Assembly: GCA_934446675.1 (NCBI GenBank)
Contig: CAKSEL010000014.1
Location: forward strand, 1-64,000
DNA from: an uncultured Eubacteriales bacterium
GTDB lineage: Bacteria > Bacillota > Clostridia > Oscillospirales > CAG-382
Reading direction: 5' to 3'
DNA length: 64,000 nt
Position numbers and translations under genes: made by a program
Part shown: positions 48,222 to 55,921 of the stretch, piece by piece
Layout of the letters: every line of letters starts with the position of its first letter
Numbering within the stretch: position 1 is the first letter of the stretch
The notes under the pieces: model-generated
Databases searched by the model: none
The model's input: the letters and a program-made list of their open reading frames with translations, nothing else
What the model was told of the DNA's origin: nothing

Positions 48222-48250
48222 TTGCATTTTTATTCTTTGCGGTGTATAAT
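48222..48250 (+). promoter_or_regulatory. Sense promoter of peptide unit 2
   Basis: TTGCAT (48222-48227), 17-bp spacer, TATAAT (48245-48250), followed by the 5' hairpin CTGCCGG/CCGGCAG. Confidence 0.65.
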
Positions 48251-48340
48251 AGTTCTGCCGGCGTAAAAACCGGCAGGGCAAGATCTTATTCACGGTGGTT
48301 TCACCGGCGGTTGTGCCATTCCCGAAAGGGGGTGGTTGTT

Positions 48341-48412
48341 ATGAACAAATACATAAGGTTTTTTATCTTTGTAATTTTCATGGCAATAGCTTTTTCTATA
48401 AAAGTAAAGTAA
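48341..48412 (+). CDS. 23-aa hydrophobic peptide, candidate type I toxin (unit 2)
   Basis: Begins 'MNKYIRFFIFVIFMAIAFSI' and ends 'KVK'. Same length as unit 1, sharing K-Y at positions 3-4 and the I-K-V-[R/K] ending, otherwise diverged but equally hydrophobic. GGGGGTGG (48328-48335) is 5 nt before the ATG. The segment after the stop, CCGCCCC (48413-48419), can still pair with it using a G-U pair, although its sequence differs from unit 1. This conservation of pairing rather than sequence supports a folded, regulated mRNA. Confidence 0.65.
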   Translation: MNKYIRFFIFVIFMAIAFSIKVK

Positions 48413-48522
48413 CCGCCCCAATCGTCAAAATGTAGCGGTTACTTAAACCAAAACTTTTGGCACAACCGTTTGAGGTCTTGCCTTTGTATATATATTATAT
48501 GCCCGAAACGTCGGTTTGTCAA
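48409..48522 (-). ncRNA. Candidate antisense RNA of peptide unit 2
   Basis: Minus-strand TTGACA (48517-48522), 17-bp spacer, TATAAT (48494-48499). Its early part contains GGTTGTGCC, matching the sense 5' UTR of unit 2 (48309-48317) rather than the GGTTATGTC of unit 1. The stop-codon hairpin is GTAACCGC/GCGGTTAC (48409-48416, 48435-48442). Confidence 0.6.
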
Positions 48523-48561
48523 CACCTTAAACAAAACTTTTTCACGAAAGGAAGAACAGGC

Positions 48562-49149
48562 ATGACAAGCTGTTTCAAAGGCAGATTCAAAGTGACATCA
48601 ATACGCGGATACCGCACGATAGGCGGCGCAAAAGAATACCACGGCGGACTTGATTTAGTCGCGCTTGACGACAGAAACGTATACGCGATAGCCGACGGAA
48701 CCGTTGACGCAGCGCCATACGAGCCGAACGGATTCGGATATTACGTCCGTCAGCTTTTACCCGACGGCAGACGCATATATTACGGTCACATGGCAAAAGG
48801 CAGCGTCGCAGTAAAGAAGGGCGACAGGATAAAAAAGGGCGACAAACTCGGCACAATGGGAAGCACAGGACGTTCGACCGGCGCTCACACTCATCTTGAG
48901 ATACGTCCGAAAGGCACAGGCAAAACAAGCCTTGATATTTCGGAGTTTACGGGTATTCCCAACAAGTCAGGCACGTACACGTCGGGTAACATCTATTCCT
49001 ACGACGATACCGTTGAAACAATGCTGAACGACGGCGTTATCACAAAGGAAAACATGGTCAACTGGGAGCTTATGCTCGCGGGCAAGGCGGATATTAAGCC
49101 GGAGTTTTTCAGAAAGATCGTTGAGAGGTATCATGAAAAACTAAAATGA
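48562..49149 (+). CDS. M23-family peptidase endolysin
   Basis: A 195-aa lysostaphin-type zinc peptidase that would cut peptidoglycan cross-bridges at the end of phage growth. The zinc ligands are His and Asp in 'YHGGLDLVALDD' (H-x-x-x-D) and the second His pair in 'TGAHTHLEIRP' (H-x-H). 'YYVRQLLPDGRRIYYGHMAK' is the central sheet. A ~60-residue C-terminal segment ('DTVETMLNDGVITKENMVNW') may bind wall or mediate assembly. No signal peptide, consistent with holin-dependent release. ATG 48562 with AAAGGAAG upstream; the open frame further upstream overlaps the antisense promoter and is rejected. Confidence 0.88.
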   Translation: MTSCFKGRFKVTSIRGYRTIGGAKEYHGGLDLVALDDRNVYAIADGTVDAAPYEPNGFGYYVRQLLPDGRRIYYGHMAKGSVAVKKGDRIKKGDKLGTMGSTGRSTGAHTHLEIRPKGTGKTSLDISEFTGIPNKSGTYTSGNIYSYDDTVETMLNDGVITKENMVNWELMLAGKADIKPEFFRKIVERYHEKLK

Positions 49150-49163
49150 CCTTAAATAAGGCA

Positions 49164-49201
49164 AAGCACACCGATTTTTATGTACGGTGTGCCTTTTTTT
49201 G
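49164..49201 (+). terminator. Terminator after the endolysin
   Basis: The stem GCACACCG / CGGTGTGC is followed by seven T. Confidence 0.85.
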
Positions 49202-49217
49202 CATTAATTTAAATTTT

Positions 49218-51080
49218 TCAGCCGTTTTCACGGTTTACATAGAGCTTGTACCACGTTATAAACGCAAGCACCGTCCAGAGAGTTCTGTAATTGTCGGCTT
49301 TTCCGGTTCTGTGATCTTCGAGAAGCCTTAAAGCCTCGTCCTTGTTTATAAATTCGTCGGCATAAGGAGATTTAATTATATCTTTCGCCCAGTCGTAAAG
49401 CTCGTCCTTCAGCCATACGCGTACCGGAACAGGATAGCCCTTTTTGGGACGCATTACGGTATCGGGATTTACAACGTCGCGGAAAGCATGTCTGAAAATA
49501 TACTTTGTCGTACCGTTTGAAAGCTTATCGCCGTCGCAGAGTATCTTTGCAGCCTCAAACACCTCTCTGTCAAGGAAAGGAACTCTCGCCTCAAGCGAAT
49601 GAGCCATGCTGAGCCTGTCGCCTTTTACAAGTATATCGCCCTTTAGCCATGTGTTAAGGTCGCAGTACTGCATTTTTGACAGCATTGAAAGATTCTGCGC
49701 CTTTTCGTATATCGGGTGCGTTATGTCGGTAAATTTAACGTCGGGGTCGTAGGATCTGAGTATCTTTTTCTTGCCCTTTTCATCAAAGATAAAGGCGTTT
49801 CCTATAAATCTGTCCTCAACCGGCGTAACTCCGCGCATAAGCATATGTTTTCCTCTTACGGATTCGGGCAGTGCAGACGCAAACAGCTTTATTACCGACT
49901 TTACGGGTTTCGGAAGTGCAAAAATCTTCTGTGCCGCCTCAACGGTTCCGTAAACTCTGTAACCTGCAAACAGCTCGTCCGAACCCTCTCCCGAAAGTAC
50001 GACCTTTACATGCTTTGCAGCCTCTTCGCAGATAAGATATATCGCAACCGTGGACGGATCCGCAACGGGTGAGTCAAGATGGTATATTACCTTTTCATAT
50101 GCGTTTACAAAGTCCTCAAACGTCGCGACCCTCTTTATGTGGTCAATGTCAAGGTGCTTTGCGATCTCCGACGCGTCGTCCATTTCTGAATAATTCTTTA
50201 CTCCGAACGAGATCGTAAACGCCTTTATTCCGGGGCAGAGCTTTGACGCGACTGCCGTAATTACCGCGCTGTCTATTCCGCTTGACAAAAAACTGCCTAC
50301 CGGAACGTCGCTCAGCATATGAGCCTGTATGCTGTTTTCCAGCGCACGGCGGAGATTCTTTTCCTTTTCGTCAAAGCTTATGTCGGGACGCGGCTCAAAC
50401 CTGTAATCGACGTAGCGCACGGGATTTAATTTCTCTCCGCACATGACTTTTGCATAATGCCCTGCCGGCAGAACCTTTATGTCGGGGCACATGGTGTCTG
50501 GTTCGGGAACATACTGGAACGAAAGATAATTCTGGAGTGCGGTATGATCTACGGTGTATCCGTCTTTCATATCGGGATCGTGCCTGAACGCCTTGAATTC
50601 GGACGAGAACACAACGCCGTCCTCTCTCTGCCTGTAATAAAACGGCTTTATGCCGAAAGGATCACGGCCGAAAAACAGCGAATTTTCCTCTCTGTCGAGA
50701 ATTACTATTGCAAACATTCCGCGCAGCTCTTTTATGAACTTCTCCCCGTCCCTTTTATAAAGAGCGAGTATCGTCTCTATTTCGCTCCTTGTATCAAAGA
50801 CTTCCCCCTGCTTCATGAGTCCGTCGCGCAGTTCAAGGTAGTTGTATATCTCTCCGTTGAAAATTCCCGTATATCGTCCTGTCTTGTCCGTAAACGGCTG
50901 AACGCCCTTTTCAAGGTCGATTATGCTAAGTCTCCTGAACGCCATACAGCAGTTGTCGGTGCGTATCATCTGACTGTCGTCGGGACCTCTGTGCTTTATG
51001 GTCTCCGACATATTTTCAACCGCCGAAACGTCAATCTCGTCTATCGGCGCACTTTTAAATAATCCTGCAAATCCGCACAT
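49218..51080 (-). CDS. asnB: Asparagine synthase (glutamine-hydrolysing)
   Basis: A 620-aa two-domain enzyme. The N-terminal Ntn glutaminase starts with Cys2 ('MCGFAGLF') and shows 'KHRGPDDSQM', 'RLSIIDLEKG' and 'GIFNGEIYNYLELRD'. The C-terminal synthetase domain has the PP-loop 'VPVGSFLSSGIDSAVITAVA', 'ISFGVKNYSEMDDA' and 'LSGEGSDELFAGY'. It makes asparagine, or possibly amidates a wall component as some AsnB homologues do. The ammonia-dependent AsnA is also present in this window. Monocistronic; the upstream sequence carries no recognised T-box. Confidence 0.95.
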   Translation of the reverse strand: MCGFAGLFKSAPIDEIDVSAVENMSETIKHRGPDDSQMIRTDNCCMAFRRLSIIDLEKGVQPFTDKTGRYTGIFNGEIYNYLELRDGLMKQGEVFDTRSEIETILALYKRDGEKFIKELRGMFAIVILDREENSLFFGRDPFGIKPFYYRQREDGVVFSSEFKAFRHDPDMKDGYTVDHTALQNYLSFQYVPEPDTMCPDIKVLPAGHYAKVMCGEKLNPVRYVDYRFEPRPDISFDEKEKNLRRALENSIQAHMLSDVPVGSFLSSGIDSAVITAVASKLCPGIKAFTISFGVKNYSEMDDASEIAKHLDIDHIKRVATFEDFVNAYEKVIYHLDSPVADPSTVAIYLICEEAAKHVKVVLSGEGSDELFAGYRVYGTVEAAQKIFALPKPVKSVIKLFASALPESVRGKHMLMRGVTPVEDRFIGNAFIFDEKGKKKILRSYDPDVKFTDITHPIYEKAQNLSMLSKMQYCDLNTWLKGDILVKGDRLSMAHSLEARVPFLDREVFEAAKILCDGDKLSNGTTKYIFRHAFRDVVNPDTVMRPKKGYPVPVRVWLKDELYDWAKDIIKSPYADEFINKDEALRLLEDHRTGKADNYRTLWTVLAFITWYKLYVNRENG

Positions 51081-51243
51081 GGTAAACTCCTTAAAATGTA
51101 TATAGGAAAAGTATAGTCCGAAAATATTAACAAAATAATAAAAAATTCAATATTTTTTTAAACACATTTTGCCGTGACTATGGTATACTAATAGTGGAAC
51201 AAAACATTTTTTGTATTTAATCAAATTTAAGGGGGACACATCT

Positions 51244-51555
51244 ATGAAAAAGTTTTATTACATTGTCGGAGCTGCCGTAACCGCAGCCGCTGTATTTACG
51301 TTTATCGCGGTAATGCTCAAGAAACTCCGCATTTCGCTTTCTATTGAAGGTATAGACGACGGAGATCTTGACGAAAACGAAAACGGCGACATCGAGCTTT
51401 CCATAGATTCCGACGAAAATAAAGAGGAATCCGACTACAAAGAGGACGAGGAATACCTCAAAAAGGAACTCGACGATATGCTCGCCGAGGAAACCGAAGA
51501 ACCCGACATCGAGGTTGAAATACACGAGGAAAAGGACGACAAAGAGGAAAAGTAA
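51244..51555 (+). CDS. Membrane-anchored acidic protein, 103 aa, function unknown
   Basis: Not a recognised family. Residues ~4-24 are one hydrophobic helix ('YYIVGAAVTAAAVFTFIAVM') and a basic 'LKKLRI' follows. The rest is extremely acidic with Glu/Asp runs ('DDGDLDENENGDIELSID', 'EEDEEYLKKELDDMLAEETE'). It could be an inner-face scaffold or metal/Ca2+-buffering tail. ATG 51244 follows AAGGGGG; the longer frame from 51211 is rejected. It is transcribed divergently from asnB and ends before a terminator. Confidence 0.7.
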   Translation: MKKFYYIVGAAVTAAAVFTFIAVMLKKLRISLSIEGIDDGDLDENENGDIELSIDSDENKEESDYKEDEEYLKKELDDMLAEETEEPDIEVEIHEEKDDKEEK

Positions 51556-51599
51556 TTCTTTGCGCATTTCGGCTTTTGCGCCGTGTACGGAAAATAAAA

Positions 51600-51650
51600 A
51601 TAACAGCCCGGCTCTGCATTTTTTATTTGCATTGTCAGGCTGTTTTTTTG
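51600..51650. terminator. Terminator between the acidic protein and NUDIX genes
   Basis: The stem AACAGCC / GGCTGTT, extended imperfectly inward by TGCA-type pairs, has A-rich left and T7 right flanks. It lies between convergent genes. Confidence 0.75.
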
Positions 51651-51657
51651 CCGGTAT

Positions 51658-52119
51658 TCAATATCTGCAAAGCGTGCTCTTGCAGAGCCTGTCGTTTTCA
51701 TAGCTCAGTTTAAGCGAGAAAAATCCGTTTCTTTTCGTCATTTCTTCAAGAAATATCCGATCTCCCTCCCAGAGAGAAAGGCTCATTACGTCTGCCTTGT
51801 CCACCCATTTCAGCACGCCTTCGTCGCAGTCTGCATTAAGCTTTCCCGAAAAATCGGTGCAGGTGAAAAGGTGCATATATTCCGTCTGATTTCCCTGCAT
51901 ATCAAAGGTAATGACGGCTCTGTAAACAAGCTTGTTTGCGGTAAGTCCCGTTTCCTCGTATATTTCTCTTGCGGCACATTCTTCCGGACTTTCGCCCTCT
52001 TCAAATTTTCCGCCGACGCCTATCCACTTTCCGGCGTTTTCGTCCTTATCTTTTTTTACGCGGTGCAGCATTAAGTATTTTCCGTCTTTTTCAAGATAGC
52101 AAAGAGATGTATTTTTCAT
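51658..52119 (-). CDS. NUDIX hydrolase (8-oxo-dGTPase/MutT-like)
   Basis: A 153-aa NUDIX pyrophosphohydrolase. The 23-residue Nudix box begins 'GGKFEEGESPEECAAREIYE' and continues ETGL, matching G-x5-E-x7-REUxEExGU exactly. The N terminus 'SLCYLEKDGKYLMLHRVKKD' resembles MutT-like proteins that clean oxidised nucleotides. Other substrates such as ADP-ribose or CoA derivatives are possible. Its ATG overlaps the DUF5131 stop by four bases; last gene of a five-gene leftward operon. Confidence 0.9.
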   Translation of the reverse strand: MKNTSLCYLEKDGKYLMLHRVKKDKDENAGKWIGVGGKFEEGESPEECAAREIYEETGLTANKLVYRAVITFDMQGNQTEYMHLFTCTDFSGKLNADCDEGVLKWVDKADVMSLSLWEGDRIFLEEMTKRNGFFSLKLSYENDRLCKSTLCRY

Positions 52120-52889
52120 TCTTCCTCCTGCCGCAAATCCCCGCCTTTGCCGTCGCGGCAGCCCATATCGGGCACTGTGTTTATACCGGCGCGCTTTGCC
52201 TGAATATGCTGTAAGCTGCGCGGTACGTTATAGATTTTTCCGTCTTTTAAGAATTTCGCCCCTGTCTGCTTGAAATAAAATCCGACGTTTGCGTCAATAC
52301 ACTGTTTTCTTATATCGAGAACCCAGGAATAATCGCATATTCTCGCGTTGTTTCCACTCTCGCCGCCGACTACAACGCCGCCAAGCGTGCTGTCGAGGTA
52401 ACGCGAAAGGTCGATTTTGCCGAGCAGCGGCTCGCAGGTTATCTGCTTATGCTTTATCGGAAGCTTCATAAATACGGGCAGCCGTTTGTCGCACTCGTTC
52501 TGGTTTTCGACGGTGCAGACAACACACACGTTATCGTATCCGCCGCCCCAATCGTCGGGAATACACTCTTCAAAACGCAATATGCGCTTTGTGATTATTG
52601 TAAATTTAAGATCCGAACGCTGTTTTATCATCTTCCACACGTCGGCACGCCATATGTCAGCCTTATCGAGAAAAAAGTCGCTCGTCATACAGGCATAGAC
52701 ATGGGTTCCCGACGGAATTTTATATCCGCCGTTTTTCTTTGTTTCGACAAGCGCACCGAAAGTCTTGTTTTTCGTGACCTCCGACGCGTCGCGCCCGACA
52801 GAGCCGTCTCTGCGGTAAACATAGCAGTGCCCGCAGCCGGGTGAATATTTTGTGCAGCCGTGCCACGGATTCCAGACAATACTTTGCAT
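52116..52889 (-). CDS. DUF5131 / phage Gp37-Gp68 family protein (radical-SAM-like)
   Basis: A 257-aa protein of the DUF5131 family. The N-terminal 'IVWNPWHGCTKYSPGCGHCY' carries a C-x5-C-x2-C cluster like that of the family, thought to bind an Fe-S centre in a radical-SAM-like barrel. 'FTIITKRILRF' and 'VVVGGESGNNARICDYSW' are also typical. The exact reaction is unknown. Gene neighbours (another radical SAM protein, DUF523) suggest a shared Fe-S or redox theme. Confidence 0.8.
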   Translation of the reverse strand: MQSIVWNPWHGCTKYSPGCGHCYVYRRDGSVGRDASEVTKNKTFGALVETKKNGGYKIPSGTHVYACMTSDFFLDKADIWRADVWKMIKQRSDLKFTIITKRILRFEECIPDDWGGGYDNVCVVCTVENQNECDKRLPVFMKLPIKHKQITCEPLLGKIDLSRYLDSTLGGVVVGGESGNNARICDYSWVLDIRKQCIDANVGFYFKQTGAKFLKDGKIYNVPRSLQHIQAKRAGINTVPDMGCRDGKGGDLRQEEE

Positions 52890-52896
52890 CTTGCCG

Positions 52897-53355
52897 TCAC
52901 CCTCCGGTTATTGTGCCGTTTTTCACGGCGGACTCTCCGAATATTTTTATTCCGTTATCGTAAAGCAGCTTTGCCGCGATTCCGTGTCCGTCTGCAAGCG
53001 TATGTGAAAAAGTTCCGTCATAGACCTTTCCGAATCCGCAGGACGGGCTTTTTTCTTTTAACACCGCAGTCCTGCAGCCAAAACGTCTTGCAAGCTCAAG
53101 CGCTCTCTGCGCGCCGCGGACAAAGTTATCGGTTACGTCCTTTCCCGACCTTGAGTAAACTCTGCCGTCTCTTATTTCCGACGGCTCGCGCGGAATTTCA
53201 AGTTTTCCCATACATTCCGGGCATACCGGAATTATCTTATAGTTTTCGCAAAGCGCCTTTACATCTTTGTTGTCGTTGTCCTCTCCGTCATATTTGCAGG
53301 AGTTTCCCAAAAGACACGCACTTACAAGTATACATTCCTTTTCCGTACAAAACAC
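52897..53355 (-). CDS. DUF523 family protein
   Basis: A protein of about 152 aa with the DUF523 signature: 'ILVSACLLGNSCKYDG' at the start, 'IIPVCPECMGKLEIPREPSE', 'AVLKEKSPSCGFGKVYDGTF' and 'IKIFGE'. Conserved cysteines suggest metal or Fe-S binding; function unknown. The start is uncertain. No ATG lies at the usual position before 'ILVSACLLG', where an AAAAGGA site is followed four bases later by ATA. I used the GTG at 53355; an ATG at 53427 would overlap the preceding gene by 53 bp. Confidence 0.8.
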   Translation of the reverse strand: MFCTEKECILVSACLLGNSCKYDGEDNDNKDVKALCENYKIIPVCPECMGKLEIPREPSEIRDGRVYSRSGKDVTDNFVRGAQRALELARRFGCRTAVLKEKSPSCGFGKVYDGTFSHTLADGHGIAAKLLYDNGIKIFGESAVKNGTITGG

Positions 53356-53374
53356 CGCCCTTATCTTACAAAAA

Positions 53375-54235
53375 TTACAGCTTGGCTCTCGCAAAACCGC
53401 ACTTTCTGCAATATTCAAATTCGGCATATCCGTTCAGAAATCCGTCGCGGAGTTTTTTTGCCTTTTCGCTGTTTATTATATCTTCGACTGAATCAGTGCC
53501 GAGATTTCCGAGTGCAAGCGCGCCGTCGCAGTCGATACAGCACGGGATTACCGTTCCGTCAACAAGCACGCCTATCTGATCTCTCATTCCCATGCACCTT
53601 ACCTTATCGTTTTCGCAAGGCTCGCGCCACGAGAATTTTTCTCCGTATTCGAGATAAAACAGTCCGTCTATCTTTATGCCCTTAGGCGTATTTTTCCATT
53701 CGCCGTTTTTATAATTTTCGCGCAGAAAGCTCTCTGCGTCAAGATTAAGTTTTTCGCTTTGAGCGTCTTTCGCCTTTCCCTTTTCGAGATTCCACAATCT
53801 CAACACCGACACGGTTCCGTTCTCCGACGCCCTTTTGCAGAAATCCGAACAGACGCCGAGGTAATTATCGGAAAAAACGCCGTCACGGTTTGCGGCTTTT
53901 GAATGAACCGATACGGTTATTTTATAGAGGCAGCCGCATTCAAGCAGAATATCCTTCGTCTTTGAAAGCAGCGTTCCGTTTGTCGTTATTACAACCTTAA
54001 AGCCGAGATCTTTACACACGGCGAGTATCTCGCGAAGATTCGGGTGGAGCAGCGGCTCTCCGAGAACGTGAAGATAGAGATAATCGGTATACGGAGCAAG
54101 TTTTTTTGCGTACGTTTCAAAATCGGATACGCTCATAAACTCTTTTTTTCTGTCCGTACCCTTGCAAAAGCTGCAATTAAGATTACAGACGTTAGTTATC
54201 TCGACATATGCCTTTGCAAATCGCTTTGTCAGCAC
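53375..54235 (-). CDS. Radical SAM/SPASM domain protein
   Basis: A 286-aa radical-SAM enzyme. The cluster motif is CX3CX2C in 'ITNVCNLNCSFCKGTDR' (residues ~17-24), followed by 'YLYLHVLGEPLLHPNLREIL'. A C-terminal SPASM-like auxiliary cluster region has 'VRCMGMRDQIGVLVDGTVIP', then 'CCIDCDGALALGN' and 'YCRKCGFARAK'. SPASM proteins modify peptides or proteins, or act on small molecules. No peptide substrate is encoded beside it; the PqqD-like protein 10 kb away is a speculative partner. GTG start 54235 behind GAGGAAG. Confidence 0.87.
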   Translation of the reverse strand: MLTKRFAKAYVEITNVCNLNCSFCKGTDRKKEFMSVSDFETYAKKLAPYTDYLYLHVLGEPLLHPNLREILAVCKDLGFKVVITTNGTLLSKTKDILLECGCLYKITVSVHSKAANRDGVFSDNYLGVCSDFCKRASENGTVSVLRLWNLEKGKAKDAQSEKLNLDAESFLRENYKNGEWKNTPKGIKIDGLFYLEYGEKFSWREPCENDKVRCMGMRDQIGVLVDGTVIPCCIDCDGALALGNLGTDSVEDIINSEKAKKLRDGFLNGYAEFEYCRKCGFARAKL

Positions 54236-54246
54236 TTTTTACTTCC

Positions 54247-55113
54247 TCAAAGCTTTCTTATTCCCGAAACAAAGGTGCCGGAATGACCGCCGTATCCTCT
54301 GTGCGAGAAAAATATATTTCTGCCGTGCTCATCTCTTGCGCAGCACGTGCAAAGTCCGCTTGTATCGACGTTTTGCTCTTTAAGTCCGGCATTTATCAGC
54401 AAAAGTCTGTTGATCTCCGCAAGGTTTGCATACTTTGCGGTATCAGCGGAGCAATTTGCGCGGAAAGCGAAGGTATTATTTACAAGATTTTCCATTCCGT
54501 AAAACTCAAACAGTCTTTTTACGGCTTGATAGACTTCATCTCCGACCTGATAGCAGCACATACCGATACACGGACCTATTGCCGCCGCAATATCGCATGG
54601 CTCTCCGAGCATTTTTGCGCTTTTTACCGCAATATCCGCAACAGTTCCTCTCCAGCCGGCATGAACCGCAGCGACAGAACCTGTTTTCAGGTTTGCAAGC
54701 AATATCGGAACGCAGTCCGCGGTCTTTACGCACAATGCGTCAACGTTTTCGGTATCTTTATCGAGCACCGTCGCGTCAAAGCCTGTTTCAAACTGTCTTT
54801 CGGGAATTATTCCGAACCCTGCGTCTGCATTTGTCACTCTTTTTACATCGCACGAATGAACCTGTCTTGCTGCACACGCGTTTTCGGGTTTTACGCCGAC
54901 AATTTCCAGCGCTCTTTTATAGTTTTCAAGCACATTTTCGGGCGCGTCCGTATATCCGTTTTCATCTTTTCTTGCAAGGCTGACATTAAGGCTGTCAAAT
55001 GCGCCGCCGCTTACTCCGCCGAAACGGGAAGCGAAAAAGTGCTTTATATTATATTGTTCAAATATTGGGCTTGTATAGTAAACAAGCTCTTCGAGTTTAT
55101 TTTTTCTGAACAC
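54247..55113 (-). CDS. pgeF: Peptidoglycan editing factor / purine nucleoside phosphorylase (YfiH family)
   Basis: A 288-aa multicopper-oxidase-like (laccase domain) protein of the YfiH/PgeF family. Zinc/catalytic motifs: 'RQVHSCDVKRV', 'ALCVKTADCVPILLANL', 'VAAVHAGWRGTVADI', 'IGPCIGMCCYQVG' and 'TSGLCTCCARDEHG', with the final 'NIFFSHRGYGGHSGTF'. Family members cleave purine nucleosides and influence muropeptide composition. First gene of the leftward operon. GTG start at 55113 with GAGG five nt upstream. Repeat copy G lies directly upstream. Confidence 0.93.
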   Translation of the reverse strand: MFRKNKLEELVYYTSPIFEQYNIKHFFASRFGGVSGGAFDSLNVSLARKDENGYTDAPENVLENYKRALEIVGVKPENACAARQVHSCDVKRVTNADAGFGIIPERQFETGFDATVLDKDTENVDALCVKTADCVPILLANLKTGSVAAVHAGWRGTVADIAVKSAKMLGEPCDIAAAIGPCIGMCCYQVGDEVYQAVKRLFEFYGMENLVNNTFAFRANCSADTAKYANLAEINRLLLINAGLKEQNVDTSGLCTCCARDEHGRNIFFSHRGYGGHSGTFVSGIRKL

Positions 55114-55140
55114 AGGAACCTCGCTCTTAATACTTTTTCT

Positions 55141-55915
55141 GAGTGGCGCTTTATTTTGGGCGGAAACAGATTACCCTCTTCCACTTGCAACTCTATACAC
55201 CCTCTTTTCGGAATCGAAAAAGAGGCAAAAGATTTTCGCGGCTCAGACGCCGCCGCGAAAGCGTGGCTTCTTCTCCACATATCTGACTATCGTCGGTAAA
55301 ATTTTCCCACGCCTCAAAATCTTCTATCTTCGCTCGCAGACGCTCCGCGCTGCTCGATATAGGGTTCTGTACGATGTCAAACCCAGTTCGACACAAGTGT
55401 TACTTTTTATATACTCATGCAGTCAACAGGACACGCTTTTCTGCCCAGCTTGCCTACGGCAAGATGACTTTTACAAATGTTAGTTTTATGTTTGGTGGGA
55501 TAAACGTACAAGTTTGCTCTAAAACGTAACAAAACGTACTATGCCGCACAAAACCGCACTTATAAATACGTGACATGGCACAAAAAACTACATTATGTCA
55601 ACCAGTCGCTGTTCAGAAACCAGCCCCATCGAGCAGTGCGGAGCATCTGCGAGCGATTTCGCGGCACAGTTTCAGGGATAGTGCAAAACGAGGATTTTTG
55701 AACTTTCGGAGGGGGCAAATCGGTTTTGGTGCGCGAAATCCTCCTCGTCGGGGATTGTCAAGGGGCGAGTAGTCCCTTGAACGGTTTATCCTCGTAGGGG
55801 ACTTTTCGACCATTTATCCTCGCAGGGGACTTTTCGCCGCCGAAAAGTGCATATTTAAAGTTGCACTTTGAAGAATATAATCCATTTCAGCCAAAGATAA
55901 GCTGAAATCAGCAAG
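55141..55915. repeat. Modular intergenic repeat, copy G (head-to-head inverted pair)
   Basis: Covers almost all of the 808-bp gap between pgeF and the Agr-like kinase. The left end (TTTTGGGCGGAAACAG, about 55153) is mirrored by the right end (CCATTTCAGCC near 55885, AAATCAGC near 55910). The left half carries the GC-rich and 'cagacgctccgcgctgctcg' modules forward, the right half carries 'ccccatcgagcagtgcggag' reversed. The centre has 'cagtcaacaggac' and the 'gcttgcctacggcaag' hairpin. It ends 6 bp before the kinase stop codon. No gene seen. Confidence 0.85.
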
Positions 55916-55921
55916 AAAAAC

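Larger units (their letters stand above)
44358..49149 (+). mobile_element. Prophage-derived tail-fibre/holin/endolysin cassette
   Basis: Five overlapping or closely spaced phage genes (tail fibre/baseplate, small XkdX-like, two small membrane proteins, holin) are followed by two tandem peptide/antisense units and an M23 endolysin. There are no capsid, terminase, tail-tube, integrase or replication genes on either side, so this is a remnant or a domesticated module. Flanking genes are chromosomal. Confidence 0.75.

Noticed and set aside
54208..55299. 363-codon plus-strand frame over pgeF
   Set aside because: Shadow frame running into repeat copy G; pgeF motifs on the other strand are decisive.
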